NCBI GenBank assembly: GCA_002369055.1
Contig: DFEL01000173.1
Location: 1-6,557, forward strand
Reading direction: 5' to 3'
Source: Cyanobacteria bacterium UBA3803
Lineage (GTDB): Bacteria; Cyanobacteriota; Vampirovibrionia; Gastranaerophilales; Gastranaerophilaceae
DNA: 6,557 nt
Numbering within the stretch: position 1 is the first letter of the stretch; every line of letters begins with the position of its first letter. This document shows, piece after piece, positions 1 through 5,622 of the stretch. The notes beneath the pieces are model-generated. The model worked only from the letters and a program-made list of their open reading frames with translations. It was not told where the DNA came from and searched no databases. The position numbers were made by a program, and so were the translations under genes.

Positions 1-507
1 TTCAGTGTCTAATCTTTTCATTTCGTTATCTAAAGCTTTTTCTTTTCTGTTAATTTTAGCCATTGCAGCACTGTATTCTGCTTCTGCTTGAGCATCGTCT
101 GATTTGTCATAAACAGTTGAAATTTCTTTTGAACCTGCTAATGAAACTTGTTGACCGTCTTTCATTAATGTTAAGTAGCCGCTTAAAATACCTTGAATTA
201 AGAAATCACTGTTATTTAACATTTGTTCGAAAGATTTATTAGATGCTGTTTGTGCAGCACCTGCGTAAGCACCATCAGAAGTTCTAACTACTGAGTAGCC
301 TGCTGCAACTAAATCTGAATAAGTCATAGGAGCGTCGTTTAAAGTTAAAGTTTGATTATTTAAAGCATTTGAATATTTTGTAGATACTTGTTCTTGGTCT
401 GCTGACAAACGCATTTTTGTATTAGCGATTTGTTGTTGTCTTAACTCAGTGTTAGACAATCTTGAAGTTATTGTTAATAGTCTTGCTTGTGATGCTGCTA
501 AACCCAT
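1..507 (-). CDS. MGLAASQ-family protein of unknown function, N-terminal 169 residues (3' end beyond window)
   Basis: An open frame of 169 codons runs leftward from ATG at 507 to the window edge without a stop. The start is supported by AAAGGGA (515-521), 7 nt upstream. The protein begins MGLAASQARLLTITSRLSN, followed by TELRQQQIANTKMRLSADQ. The middle (about 50-120) is Ser/Thr/Asn/Gly-rich and reads like a compact globular segment. Residues about 130-169 (acidic, then KALDNEMKRLDTE) look helical and coiled-coil-like. There is no signal peptide, membrane segment or cysteine. I recognise this type from Gastranaerophilales-like genomes, where it is uncharacterised. By eye, the N-terminus recalls the 'gLxASQaaLxxxsxNIAN' start of flagellar rod, hook and hook-associated proteins; this is a resemblance, not an established homology. 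A sigma-28-like promoter lies just upstream. I infer a flagellar or surface-associated structural role, with low certainty on function and high certainty that the frame is coding. Confidence 0.85.
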   Translation of the reverse strand, partial: MGLAASQARLLTITSRLSNTELRQQQIANTKMRLSADQEQVSTKYSNALNNQTLTLNDAPMTYSDLVAAGYSVVRTSDGAYAGAAQTASNKSFEQMLNNSDFLIQGILSGYLTLMKDGQQVSLAGSKEISTVYDKSDDAQAEAEYSAAMAKINRKEKALDNEMKRLDTE

Positions 508-542
508 AACTTATTCCCTTTACGACCTTACCTACATGTTAT

Positions 543-570
543 TCTTCGGCTCAAAACCATGTATTCTTTA
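543..570 (-). promoter_or_regulatory. Sigma-28 (FliA)-like promoter of the MGLAASQ gene
   Basis: Read on the minus strand, TAAAGAAT (570-563), 12 nt and GCCGAAGA (550-543) match the FliA consensus TAAAGTTT-N11-GCCGATAA at 12 of 16 positions. The spacer is one nucleotide longer than canonical. The core GCCGA is rare in such AT-rich intergenic DNA, which makes chance less likely. Transcription would begin near 536, giving a leader of about 30 nt that includes the AAAGGGA ribosome site. Confidence 0.5.
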
Positions 571-620
571 GTGTTTTAACTTATTTTGTTACATAAGTTT
601 ACAAATAGGTAATAAAAGAA

Positions 621-682
621 TTTTTATAAAATTTTAATATTTTTTATTGAACGAATAATATTTTTTTTATAAAATTTTAATA
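621..682 (+). repeat. 19-bp direct repeat upstream of the response regulator, possible operator
   Basis: TTTTTATAAAATTTTAATA occurs exactly at 621-639 and again at 664-682, offset by 43 bp, about four helical turns. It lies between the divergent promoter and the response regulator start at 720. OmpR/PhoB-type regulators often bind direct repeats on one helix face, so an autoregulatory operator is possible, although the copies are pure A+T and low complexity. The second copy overlaps a possible -10 (TATAAA, 668-673), with TTGAAC at 647-652 as a poor -35 (15-nt spacer). A further TATAAA is at 687-692. No housekeeping promoter here is convincing. Confidence 0.4.
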
Positions 683-719
683 AAGATATAAAATTATTGT
701 TGGTATCAGGGATATTAAT

Positions 720-1424
720 ATGAACAAAAAGAGAATTTTAATTGTTGATGACGATGAAGAAATAAGAGAGCTTTTGGAATTTGATATAGGTCAAAGCGGA
801 TATGCCGTTGATACTGCAAAAGACGGGCTAGAAGGCTTGAATAAAGCATTGAACAACTCTTATGATTTAATTTTATTAGATGTAATGATGCCTAAAATGA
901 ACGGTTTTGACGTTTGCAAAAATATTCGTCAAGCAAAACTTGCAATTCCTATTTTAATGCTAACAGCAAAAGGTACTATTGAAGATAAGACAGACGGTTT
1001 TGACAGCGGTGCTGATGATTATATAGTTAAACCTTTTGATATTCAAGAAGTTCTTTTGAGAATAAGAGTTCTTTTAAGAAGAAATCAAATAGAAGAAACA
1101 AATTCTATAACTGATGAAGTTTTAAATGTCGGAGATATACAGATTTTTCCGGACACCTTAGAATGTACTATTGTTAATAAACGGGTAAAATTAACGCCAA
1201 CAGAATTTGAAATTTTGTATTCATTGATGCAGCATTTTAATAATTCTGTTACTCTTGCAACACTTTTAGATGAAGTTTGGGGATATGACAGTAATGAAGA
1301 TGTTAGGATGTTAAGAGTTCACGTTGGAGGACTTAGAAACAAAATCGAAGAAAACGCAAAAGCACCAAAATATTTACACACAGTAACAAATGTAGGCTAT
1401 AAACTTACACCATTTGCAGAATAA
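720..1424 (+). CDS. OmpR/PhoB-family DNA-binding response regulator
   Basis: This is the output half of a two-component system: a cytoplasmic receiver that is phosphorylated by a kinase and then binds DNA. The receiver (about 4-121) keeps the acidic pocket D10-D12, the phospho-acceptor D54 in LLDVMMP, the switch T82 in MLTAKG and K104 in IVKPFD. A short linker (122-134) leads to a winged-helix effector (about 135-232) with LTPTEFEIL, VWGYD, the recognition helix DVRMLRVHVGGLRNKIE and the terminal wing YLHTVTNVGYKL. The length of 234 residues is normal for the family. The start is supported by AGGGA (708-712), 7 nt upstream of the ATG. The sensor kinase gene begins 9 nt after the stop, so it is the probable partner. 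The family is certain; the target genes are not shown, and flagellar or surface control is only suggested by the neighbours. Confidence 0.95.
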   Translation: MNKKRILIVDDDEEIRELLEFDIGQSGYAVDTAKDGLEGLNKALNNSYDLILLDVMMPKMNGFDVCKNIRQAKLAIPILMLTAKGTIEDKTDGFDSGADDYIVKPFDIQEVLLRIRVLLRRNQIEETNSITDEVLNVGDIQIFPDTLECTIVNKRVKLTPTEFEILYSLMQHFNNSVTLATLLDEVWGYDSNEDVRMLRVHVGGLRNKIEENAKAPKYLHTVTNVGYKLTPFAE

Positions 1425-1433
1425 AATTAAAAC

Positions 1434-3158
1434 ATGAATATTCAAACACTAAGAAAACTGAATAAAATTAAAAAAGTTTTGCACCCTAAACGTTTAAAAA
1501 TTGCGGAGCAAATACTTATTGTTTTGTTTATTGCTTTATTAATTCCAATGATTATCAGCGGTCTTGTAATTAATAACATAAACCAGCAAGCAATGCGTAG
1601 TCAACTTAGAAAATCTGCCGTTTTAATTGCAAACATGGTTTCAGATGAAATTGATGTATTTTTTCAAGTGGCAACAAATGAATTAGAACAAATAAGTAAA
1701 ACACTTGATTATATACCTTCAAATAACGCTAAGTTAAACTACTTAAAACAATTAAAAAACACATCCTTTTTTTGTAAAGATTTAAAACTTGTTAATAATT
1801 TTACTGATATTCAAAAATTAAAAAATAGCGAAGCACTAAGCGATAAATTTATAATGTATCAAGAAACATCTGACGGAAGGTATCTTGTTGCAATATTTAG
1901 TAACACAGACTTAAACAAATATATGTTTAAAACACTGAAAGATGATGCACGACAAATATATATATTGGATTCAACAGGAAAATTAATTGCAGAACATAAT
2001 TATACAAAAGAATTGTTTAAAAATTCAGTTCAACTGTTACCGGCAAAAATCACCGATAATATTGCAATAATATACGGTGATAAGAAAAATCAACCGATTG
2101 TATACATTCATAAAACAAACCCTGAAGTTATGATTATCGTAAATACAACGGAAAAAATCACAAGATACACAATTAATGAAAATAGGTTTAAGTTACTTAT
2201 GGCTGTATTTGTATCAGCATTAAGTATATTTATAATCATTGCATTATATGTTTATTATATGTATATTAATATTCGCCAATTATTTAAAGGTATTATGGCG
2301 ATGTCTAAAGGTAGTTATGAGCGTAGAATAAGACTTTTAAAAACTATATTTACGCCTTATGAAATAGTTTTTCTTGCCTCTGAATTTAATAAAATGGCAT
2401 CTGAAATTCATAAATCATACATTCAATTAAAAGAACAAAATGTTAAACTTGAACAATTAAACGAGTTTCGTTCAAACTTAATTGATACCGTAAGCCATGA
2501 ACTTAGAACACCGCTTACAAGTATTCAAGGATATACATCAAGGCTTTTAAGAACAGATATACAAATTGATGAAGAAACAAGACTAAAATCCTTACGTACA
2601 ATAAAAAGACAATCCGAAAGATTAAAACGATTAATAGAAGATTTACTTGTAATCCCTGACATAGAACGTGACAGAATAAGAGTTGCACTAGAGCCTGTTT
2701 GGATATCAGATACGGTTGAAACAGCAATCACGTTGGTTAAAAACAAAGAAGAAAAAGAAATTAAAAATGAATTATCTGAGAATTTTCCTCTTGTAATAGC
2801 GGACAAAGACAGAGCCGAGCAGGTTATCGTAAATTTACTTGAAAATGCAATTAAATATTCAAAAGACAACACACCTATAATAATAACAGGGGAGTATCAC
2901 GCTGAAAATGCAACAATAAGCATCTCAAACGAATGCGACAAAATTCCGGAAGAAAAACTTGAACAACTATTTGGAAAATTTATAAGAATGGACGACAAAA
3001 CAACCAGAACAACCAGAGGAACAGGATTAGGATTGTTTATTGTAAAAGGACTTGTCGAAGCAATGAATGGTAAAATAAAAATATCCTCAACGGAAGAAGT
3101 TGGATTTAAAGTTGATGTAACCTTACCATTATTTAAATCAGTAACGTTAAAACCGTAG
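1434..3158 (+). CDS. Membrane-bound sensor histidine kinase with extracytoplasmic sensor domain
   Basis: This kinase should autophosphorylate on ligand sensing and pass phosphate to the adjacent regulator. Order: basic cytoplasmic N-terminus (1-24); TM1 about 25-47; extracytoplasmic sensor about 48-251, probably double-Cache/PDC-like because of QIYILDSTGKLIAEHN (174-189); TM2 about 252-277; HAMP-like linker and coiled coil about 278-345; HisKA with H355 in SHELRTPLTSIQGY; HATPase about 445-566. The N box is NLLENAIKYS (467-476) and the G2 box is RGTGLGLFIVKGL. The usual DxGxGIP G1 box reads NECDKIP (499-505), so the acidic residue and both glycines are lost. Such relaxed G1 boxes occur in some active kinases, but the Cys/Lys substitutions are notable. 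No clear Shine-Dalgarno precedes the ATG, so translation may be coupled to the upstream gene. The ligand is unknown. Confidence 0.93.
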   Translation: MNIQTLRKLNKIKKVLHPKRLKIAEQILIVLFIALLIPMIISGLVINNINQQAMRSQLRKSAVLIANMVSDEIDVFFQVATNELEQISKTLDYIPSNNAKLNYLKQLKNTSFFCKDLKLVNNFTDIQKLKNSEALSDKFIMYQETSDGRYLVAIFSNTDLNKYMFKTLKDDARQIYILDSTGKLIAEHNYTKELFKNSVQLLPAKITDNIAIIYGDKKNQPIVYIHKTNPEVMIIVNTTEKITRYTINENRFKLLMAVFVSALSIFIIIALYVYYMYINIRQLFKGIMAMSKGSYERRIRLLKTIFTPYEIVFLASEFNKMASEIHKSYIQLKEQNVKLEQLNEFRSNLIDTVSHELRTPLTSIQGYTSRLLRTDIQIDEETRLKSLRTIKRQSERLKRLIEDLLVIPDIERDRIRVALEPVWISDTVETAITLVKNKEEKEIKNELSENFPLVIADKDRAEQVIVNLLENAIKYSKDNTPIIITGEYHAENATISISNECDKIPEEKLEQLFGKFIRMDDKTTRTTRGTGLGLFIVKGLVEAMNGKIKISSTEEVGFKVDVTLPLFKSVTLKP

Positions 3159-3168
3159 GTAAAAATTT

Positions 3169-3591
3169 ATGTTTATGCAAGATGCAATTGAAGTAGCACT
3201 ACAAGCAAAAAAAGACATTCCCGTTGGAGCTGTTATTGTGAAAAGTAATGAAATAATAGCTTTTGCACATAATCAAAAAGAAGAATTACAAGATGTTACA
3301 GCCCATGCTGAGATACTTGCAATAAAAATGGCTCAAGAAGGTTTAAAACGTTGGAGATTAAACGACTGTGATATGTATGTTACACTTGAACCATGCCCGA
3401 TGTGTGCCTCAGCAATTATTCAATCAGGAATTAAAAATTTATACTTTGGTTCTTATAATAGCCAATACGGTGCTTTAGGCTCTGCTATGGATTTAAGAAA
3501 TTTGCATAATTCAAAATTAAATGTATATGGCGGAATTTTAGAAGAAGCATGTGATAACATTTTAGAAGAATTTTTTAAGAGGTTAAGATGA
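3169..3591 (+). CDS. tadA: tRNA-specific adenosine deaminase TadA
   Basis: TadA hydrolytically deaminates adenosine at wobble position 34, classically of tRNA-Arg(ACG), to inosine in the cytoplasm, so that one tRNA reads several codons. The zinc-dependent cytidine/deoxycytidylate deaminase fold is clear. TAHAEI supplies zinc ligand H46 and proton-shuttling E48, and LEPCPMC supplies zinc ligands C76 and C79. The family stretches IPVGAVIV (17-24), YFGSYNSQYGALGSAMDL (92-109) and the C-terminal EEFFKRLR are present. At 140 residues it is slightly short at the N-terminus, which starts directly in the first helix. AGGT (3157-3160), overlapping the kinase stop, supports ATG 3169 rather than the in-frame ATG 3175. 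It starts 10 nt after the kinase gene and overlaps the next by ATGA. A nucleobase deaminase paralogue such as guanine deaminase is a less likely alternative. Confidence 0.88.
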   Translation: MFMQDAIEVALQAKKDIPVGAVIVKSNEIIAFAHNQKEELQDVTAHAEILAIKMAQEGLKRWRLNDCDMYVTLEPCPMCASAIIQSGIKNLYFGSYNSQYGALGSAMDLRNLHNSKLNVYGGILEEACDNILEEFFKRLR

Positions 3592-4328
3592 TAACAAAAA
3601 AAGAACTTGATGAACTTGTAAATCAATATGAAAATTTTGATTTTATAACAAATGACCCAATTCAAATACCCCATAAATACAAAGATGAAGAAGATATTAC
3701 AATTTCTGCTTTTGTAACATCATGCTTTGCGTACGGAAACAGAAAAGTTTTTATTAAAAAATTAAATGAACTTTTTGGTAGAATTAATAATCAACCTTTT
3801 GAATATGTTAAAAATTTTGACCCAATAATTTTAAAAGATTTTAGTTACAGGTTTTCAAAAGATATAGATGTAATATGTTTTTTTGAAAAATTACATAATT
3901 TATATAAAAGAAGTAATCTAAAAAATCTTTTTAAGGAAAATTATAATAATGATATTCAGAGCATGCTTCAAGCGGTTTGTGATTATTTTTATTGTAATGC
4001 AAACTTAACACAAGGATATTGCCACCTAATACCAAATCCACAAAAAGGCTGTGCAATGAAAAGAATGAATATGTTTTTACGTTGGATGGTAAGAAAACCT
4101 CCTGTTGATTTTGGAATATGGAACTTCATACCTAAATCAGAACTTTTAATCCCCTTTGATACACATGTTGCAAGAATGTCAAGAGCATTGGGGCTTCTAA
4201 AAAGAAATTCAAATGATTTTAAAGCCGTGACAGAACTAACATCATGCTTAAAACAATTTGATACAAATGACCCTGTTAAGTATGATTTTGCACTGTTTGG
4301 TTATGGTGTAACACATCCTAACGAATAA
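3588..4328 (+). CDS. TIGR02757/DUF2400 family protein, possibly HhH-GPD glycosylase-like
   Basis: The family is recognised from its conserved blocks: DPIQIPHKY (23-31), FVTSCFAYGNRK (42-53), AMKRMNMFLRWMVRK (156-170), VDFGIWNFIPKSELLIPFDTH (within 173-193) and DPVKYDFALFGYGV (228-241). Its 246 residues are typical. The function is not established. The segment LIPFDTHVARMSRALGLL (187-204) resembles the VDTHVxRVxxRLGL segment of endonuclease III/MutY-type glycosylases, whose Asp is catalytic; D191 would be its counterpart. The preceding helix with K158 sits where those enzymes carry the helix-hairpin-helix, but no canonical LPGVGxKTA is visible. A role in base-excision repair or nucleic-acid binding is therefore inference only. 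The ATG lies in a 4-nt ATGA overlap with tadA, indicating translational coupling. No signal peptide or membrane segment is seen, and no obvious terminator follows. Confidence 0.88.
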   Translation: MITKKELDELVNQYENFDFITNDPIQIPHKYKDEEDITISAFVTSCFAYGNRKVFIKKLNELFGRINNQPFEYVKNFDPIILKDFSYRFSKDIDVICFFEKLHNLYKRSNLKNLFKENYNNDIQSMLQAVCDYFYCNANLTQGYCHLIPNPQKGCAMKRMNMFLRWMVRKPPVDFGIWNFIPKSELLIPFDTHVARMSRALGLLKRNSNDFKAVTELTSCLKQFDTNDPVKYDFALFGYGVTHPNE

Positions 4329-4335
4329 ATCTACA

Positions 4336-4450
4336 ACTAAAGTATAATAAAATACAAAATCATAAAAAGTTAAAATCGGCAAAATTGTTATATACAGTGA
4401 ATATTAAATACTTCTCCTACGTTTAGAGGATATCTCATACTAAAGTATAA
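4336..4450. repeat. 12-bp direct repeat ACTAAAGTATAA in the region upstream of the plus-strand flagellin gene
   Basis: The exact 12-mer occurs at 4336-4347 and 4439-4450. The second copy runs into the -35 element of the flagellin promoter. The first copy has no GCCGATAA-like element at the right distance, so it is not itself a sigma-28 promoter. It could be a regulatory site or a decayed promoter duplication. The rest of 4329-4447 is AT-rich and shows no convincing gene, terminator or promoter. Confidence 0.35.
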
Positions 4451-4474
4451 AGTTATTTTTTTGTTTTCCGATAA
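4448..4474 (+). promoter_or_regulatory. Sigma-28 (FliA) promoter of the plus-strand flagellin gene
   Basis: TAAAGTTA (4448-4455), 11 nt and TCCGATAA (4467-4474) match the FliA consensus TAAAGTTT-N11-GCCGATAA at 14 of 16 positions with canonical spacing. Transcription should start near 4481, giving a leader of about 44 nt before the flagellin ATG. This is the expected late flagellar promoter class for a filament gene. Confidence 0.85.
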
Positions 4475-4524
4475 AAAAGTCATAAGAGGAAATGAGAAAT
4501 TTTTTATAAGAGGAGAATTACATT

Positions 4525-5376
4525 ATGGCAATTAGTGTAAATACCAATTTGGCAGCATTAACCGCACAAAAATCATTAAGCAAATCAACAACAAATTTAC
4601 AAAATTCATTAGAACGCCTATCCTCAGGTTATAAAATAAATTCATCAAAAGATGATGCAGCAGGTATGGCAGTTTCTACAAAATTAAACTATAAAAATTC
4701 ATCATTGGCAGTAGCAAAAAATAATGCTCAAATGGGTGTTTCTCTGTTAGATACAGCAGAAAGTATAATGGGTACAATTCAATCAAATCTTCAACGTATC
4801 AGAGATTTGACCGAACAAGCAGCAAACGGAACTTATGGCTCTGATTCAATGACAGCAATTTTAAAAGAAGTTCAATCAAGAGTAAATGAAATTACACGTT
4901 TGGCATCATCAATTGAATTTAACGGAAAATACCTTCTTGATGGTTCAATAACAGAAGGTATAAATTTACAAATTGGTATTGAAAATTCTGACACAAGCGT
5001 TATAAAACTTAGTCCGGATTTATTCAAAGATGCATCTGCAAAAACATTATTAAAATTATCATCTGAAGATGTAAGTGATAAATATGAAAATGATACAACA
5101 GCAAGAGCATTTCTTAATGATATTGATAATGCTATTGCAAATATTTCCAACCGAGTTGCAGAAGTTGGTGGTATTCAACAAAGACTTGTAACAGTACTTG
5201 ATGCAAATACGGCAATATCAGCCTCTGTAACCAATGCTGCTGCTTCAATTCAAGATGCTGATATTGCAGCAGAATCAACAATTTACATTAAACAACAAAT
5301 CTTACAACAAATCTCAACTTCAATGTTATCATCTGCTAATCAATCTTCAGCATTAGCACTAAGCTTACTTAGTTAA
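4525..5376 (+). CDS. fliC: Flagellin, short form with D0/D1 domains and a minimal middle domain
   Basis: This is a filament subunit, exported unfolded by the flagellar type III apparatus and polymerised outside the cell; as expected, it has no signal peptide and no cysteine. The N-terminal D0/D1 (1-140) is classical: MAISVNTNLAALTAQ, RLSSGYKINSSKDDAAGMA (31-49), LQRIRDLTEQAANGTYG (89-105) and FNGKYLLDG. Only about 50-60 residues separate it from the C-terminal D1/D0 (about 196-283), which contains SIQDADIAAES, YIKQQILQQ and the final LALSLLS. The 283-residue length indicates a filament without large surface domains. AGGAG (4511-4515), 9 nt before the ATG, supports the start. A sigma-28 promoter precedes it and a strong terminator follows, so it is probably monocistronic. 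The second flagellin aligns without gaps over the first 140 residues but differs at many positions, so this is a distinct paralogue. Confidence 0.96.
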   Translation: MAISVNTNLAALTAQKSLSKSTTNLQNSLERLSSGYKINSSKDDAAGMAVSTKLNYKNSSLAVAKNNAQMGVSLLDTAESIMGTIQSNLQRIRDLTEQAANGTYGSDSMTAILKEVQSRVNEITRLASSIEFNGKYLLDGSITEGINLQIGIENSDTSVIKLSPDLFKDASAKTLLKLSSEDVSDKYENDTTARAFLNDIDNAIANISNRVAEVGGIQQRLVTVLDANTAISASVTNAAASIQDADIAAESTIYIKQQILQQISTSMLSSANQSSALALSLLS

Positions 5377-5435
5377 TTAAAAATTTTAAATATTTATTCT
5401 CATATATTTCCCTTAAAAATAATGTAATTCAACAT

Positions 5436-5461
5436 GCCCCACTTATCTGGGGCTTTTTTTT
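5436..5461 (+). terminator. Rho-independent terminator of the plus-strand flagellin gene
   Basis: GCCCCA (5436-5441) pairs with TGGGGC (5448-5453) around a 6-nt loop. An uninterrupted run of eight T follows (5454-5461). It lies 59 nt after the flagellin stop and is a textbook intrinsic terminator on the plus strand. Confidence 0.92.
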
Positions 5462-5494
5462 GAAAAAAGAAAACCCACAAAATATTTTGTGGGT
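5461..5494 (-). terminator. Rho-independent terminator of the minus-strand flagellin transcript
   Basis: A perfect palindrome at 5473-5494 (arms ACCCACAAAAT and ATTTTGTGGGT) is followed on the minus strand by TTTCTTTTTTCA (5472-5461). No T-run follows on the plus strand, which sets its direction. It lies about 130 nt beyond the stop of the minus-strand flagellin and abuts the plus-strand terminator, insulating the convergent genes. Confidence 0.82.
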
Positions 5495-5571
5495 GATAAT
5501 GCCATAGTATGTACTAATTAAAATAAAAACTTTTTTATATACAAACTCCAACTTATCTTTTTCTTTTGAGC

Positions 5572-5601
5572 AAGGAGTTCTGATTTTACTCAGAACCCCT
5601 T
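5572..5601 (-). other. Strong hairpin in the 3' UTR of the minus-strand flagellin
   Basis: AAGGAGTTCTGA (5572-5583) pairs with TCAGAACCCCTT (5590-5601) around TTTTAC: 12 bp with one A-C mismatch in plus-strand RNA, which becomes a G-U pair in the minus-strand transcript. The better fold in minus-strand RNA suggests it acts there, about 20 nt after the flagellin stop. No T-run follows on the minus strand, so it is not a classical terminator by itself. It may stabilise the mRNA 3' end or be a processing or pause site. Confidence 0.5.
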
Positions 5602-5622
5602 TATATTAATTATCCCTTTTCT

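Noticed and set aside
2515..2872. Two minus-strand open frames inside the sensor kinase gene
   Set aside because: They lie wholly antisense to a clear HisKA/HATPase coding region, have low-complexity hydrophobic or Ser-rich products, and show no family motif.
3453..3674. Minus-strand open frame across the tadA/DUF2400 junction
   Set aside because: It is antisense to two confidently assigned genes, and the product is a low-complexity Ile/Phe/Lys string typical of AT-rich antisense.
4336..4364. Possible second sigma-28 promoter starting at TAAAGTAT (4338)
   Set aside because: Nothing like GCCGATAA lies at the required distance; the position reads AAATCATA.
4329..4447. Terminator for the four-gene run after 4328
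   Set aside because: No GC-rich hairpin with a following T-run could be found; the CTCC...GAGG segment near 4413-4430 does not pair properly.
4872..5150. Minus-strand open frame within the plus-strand flagellin
   Set aside because: It is antisense to a conserved flagellin; no ribosome site or recognisable domain was seen.
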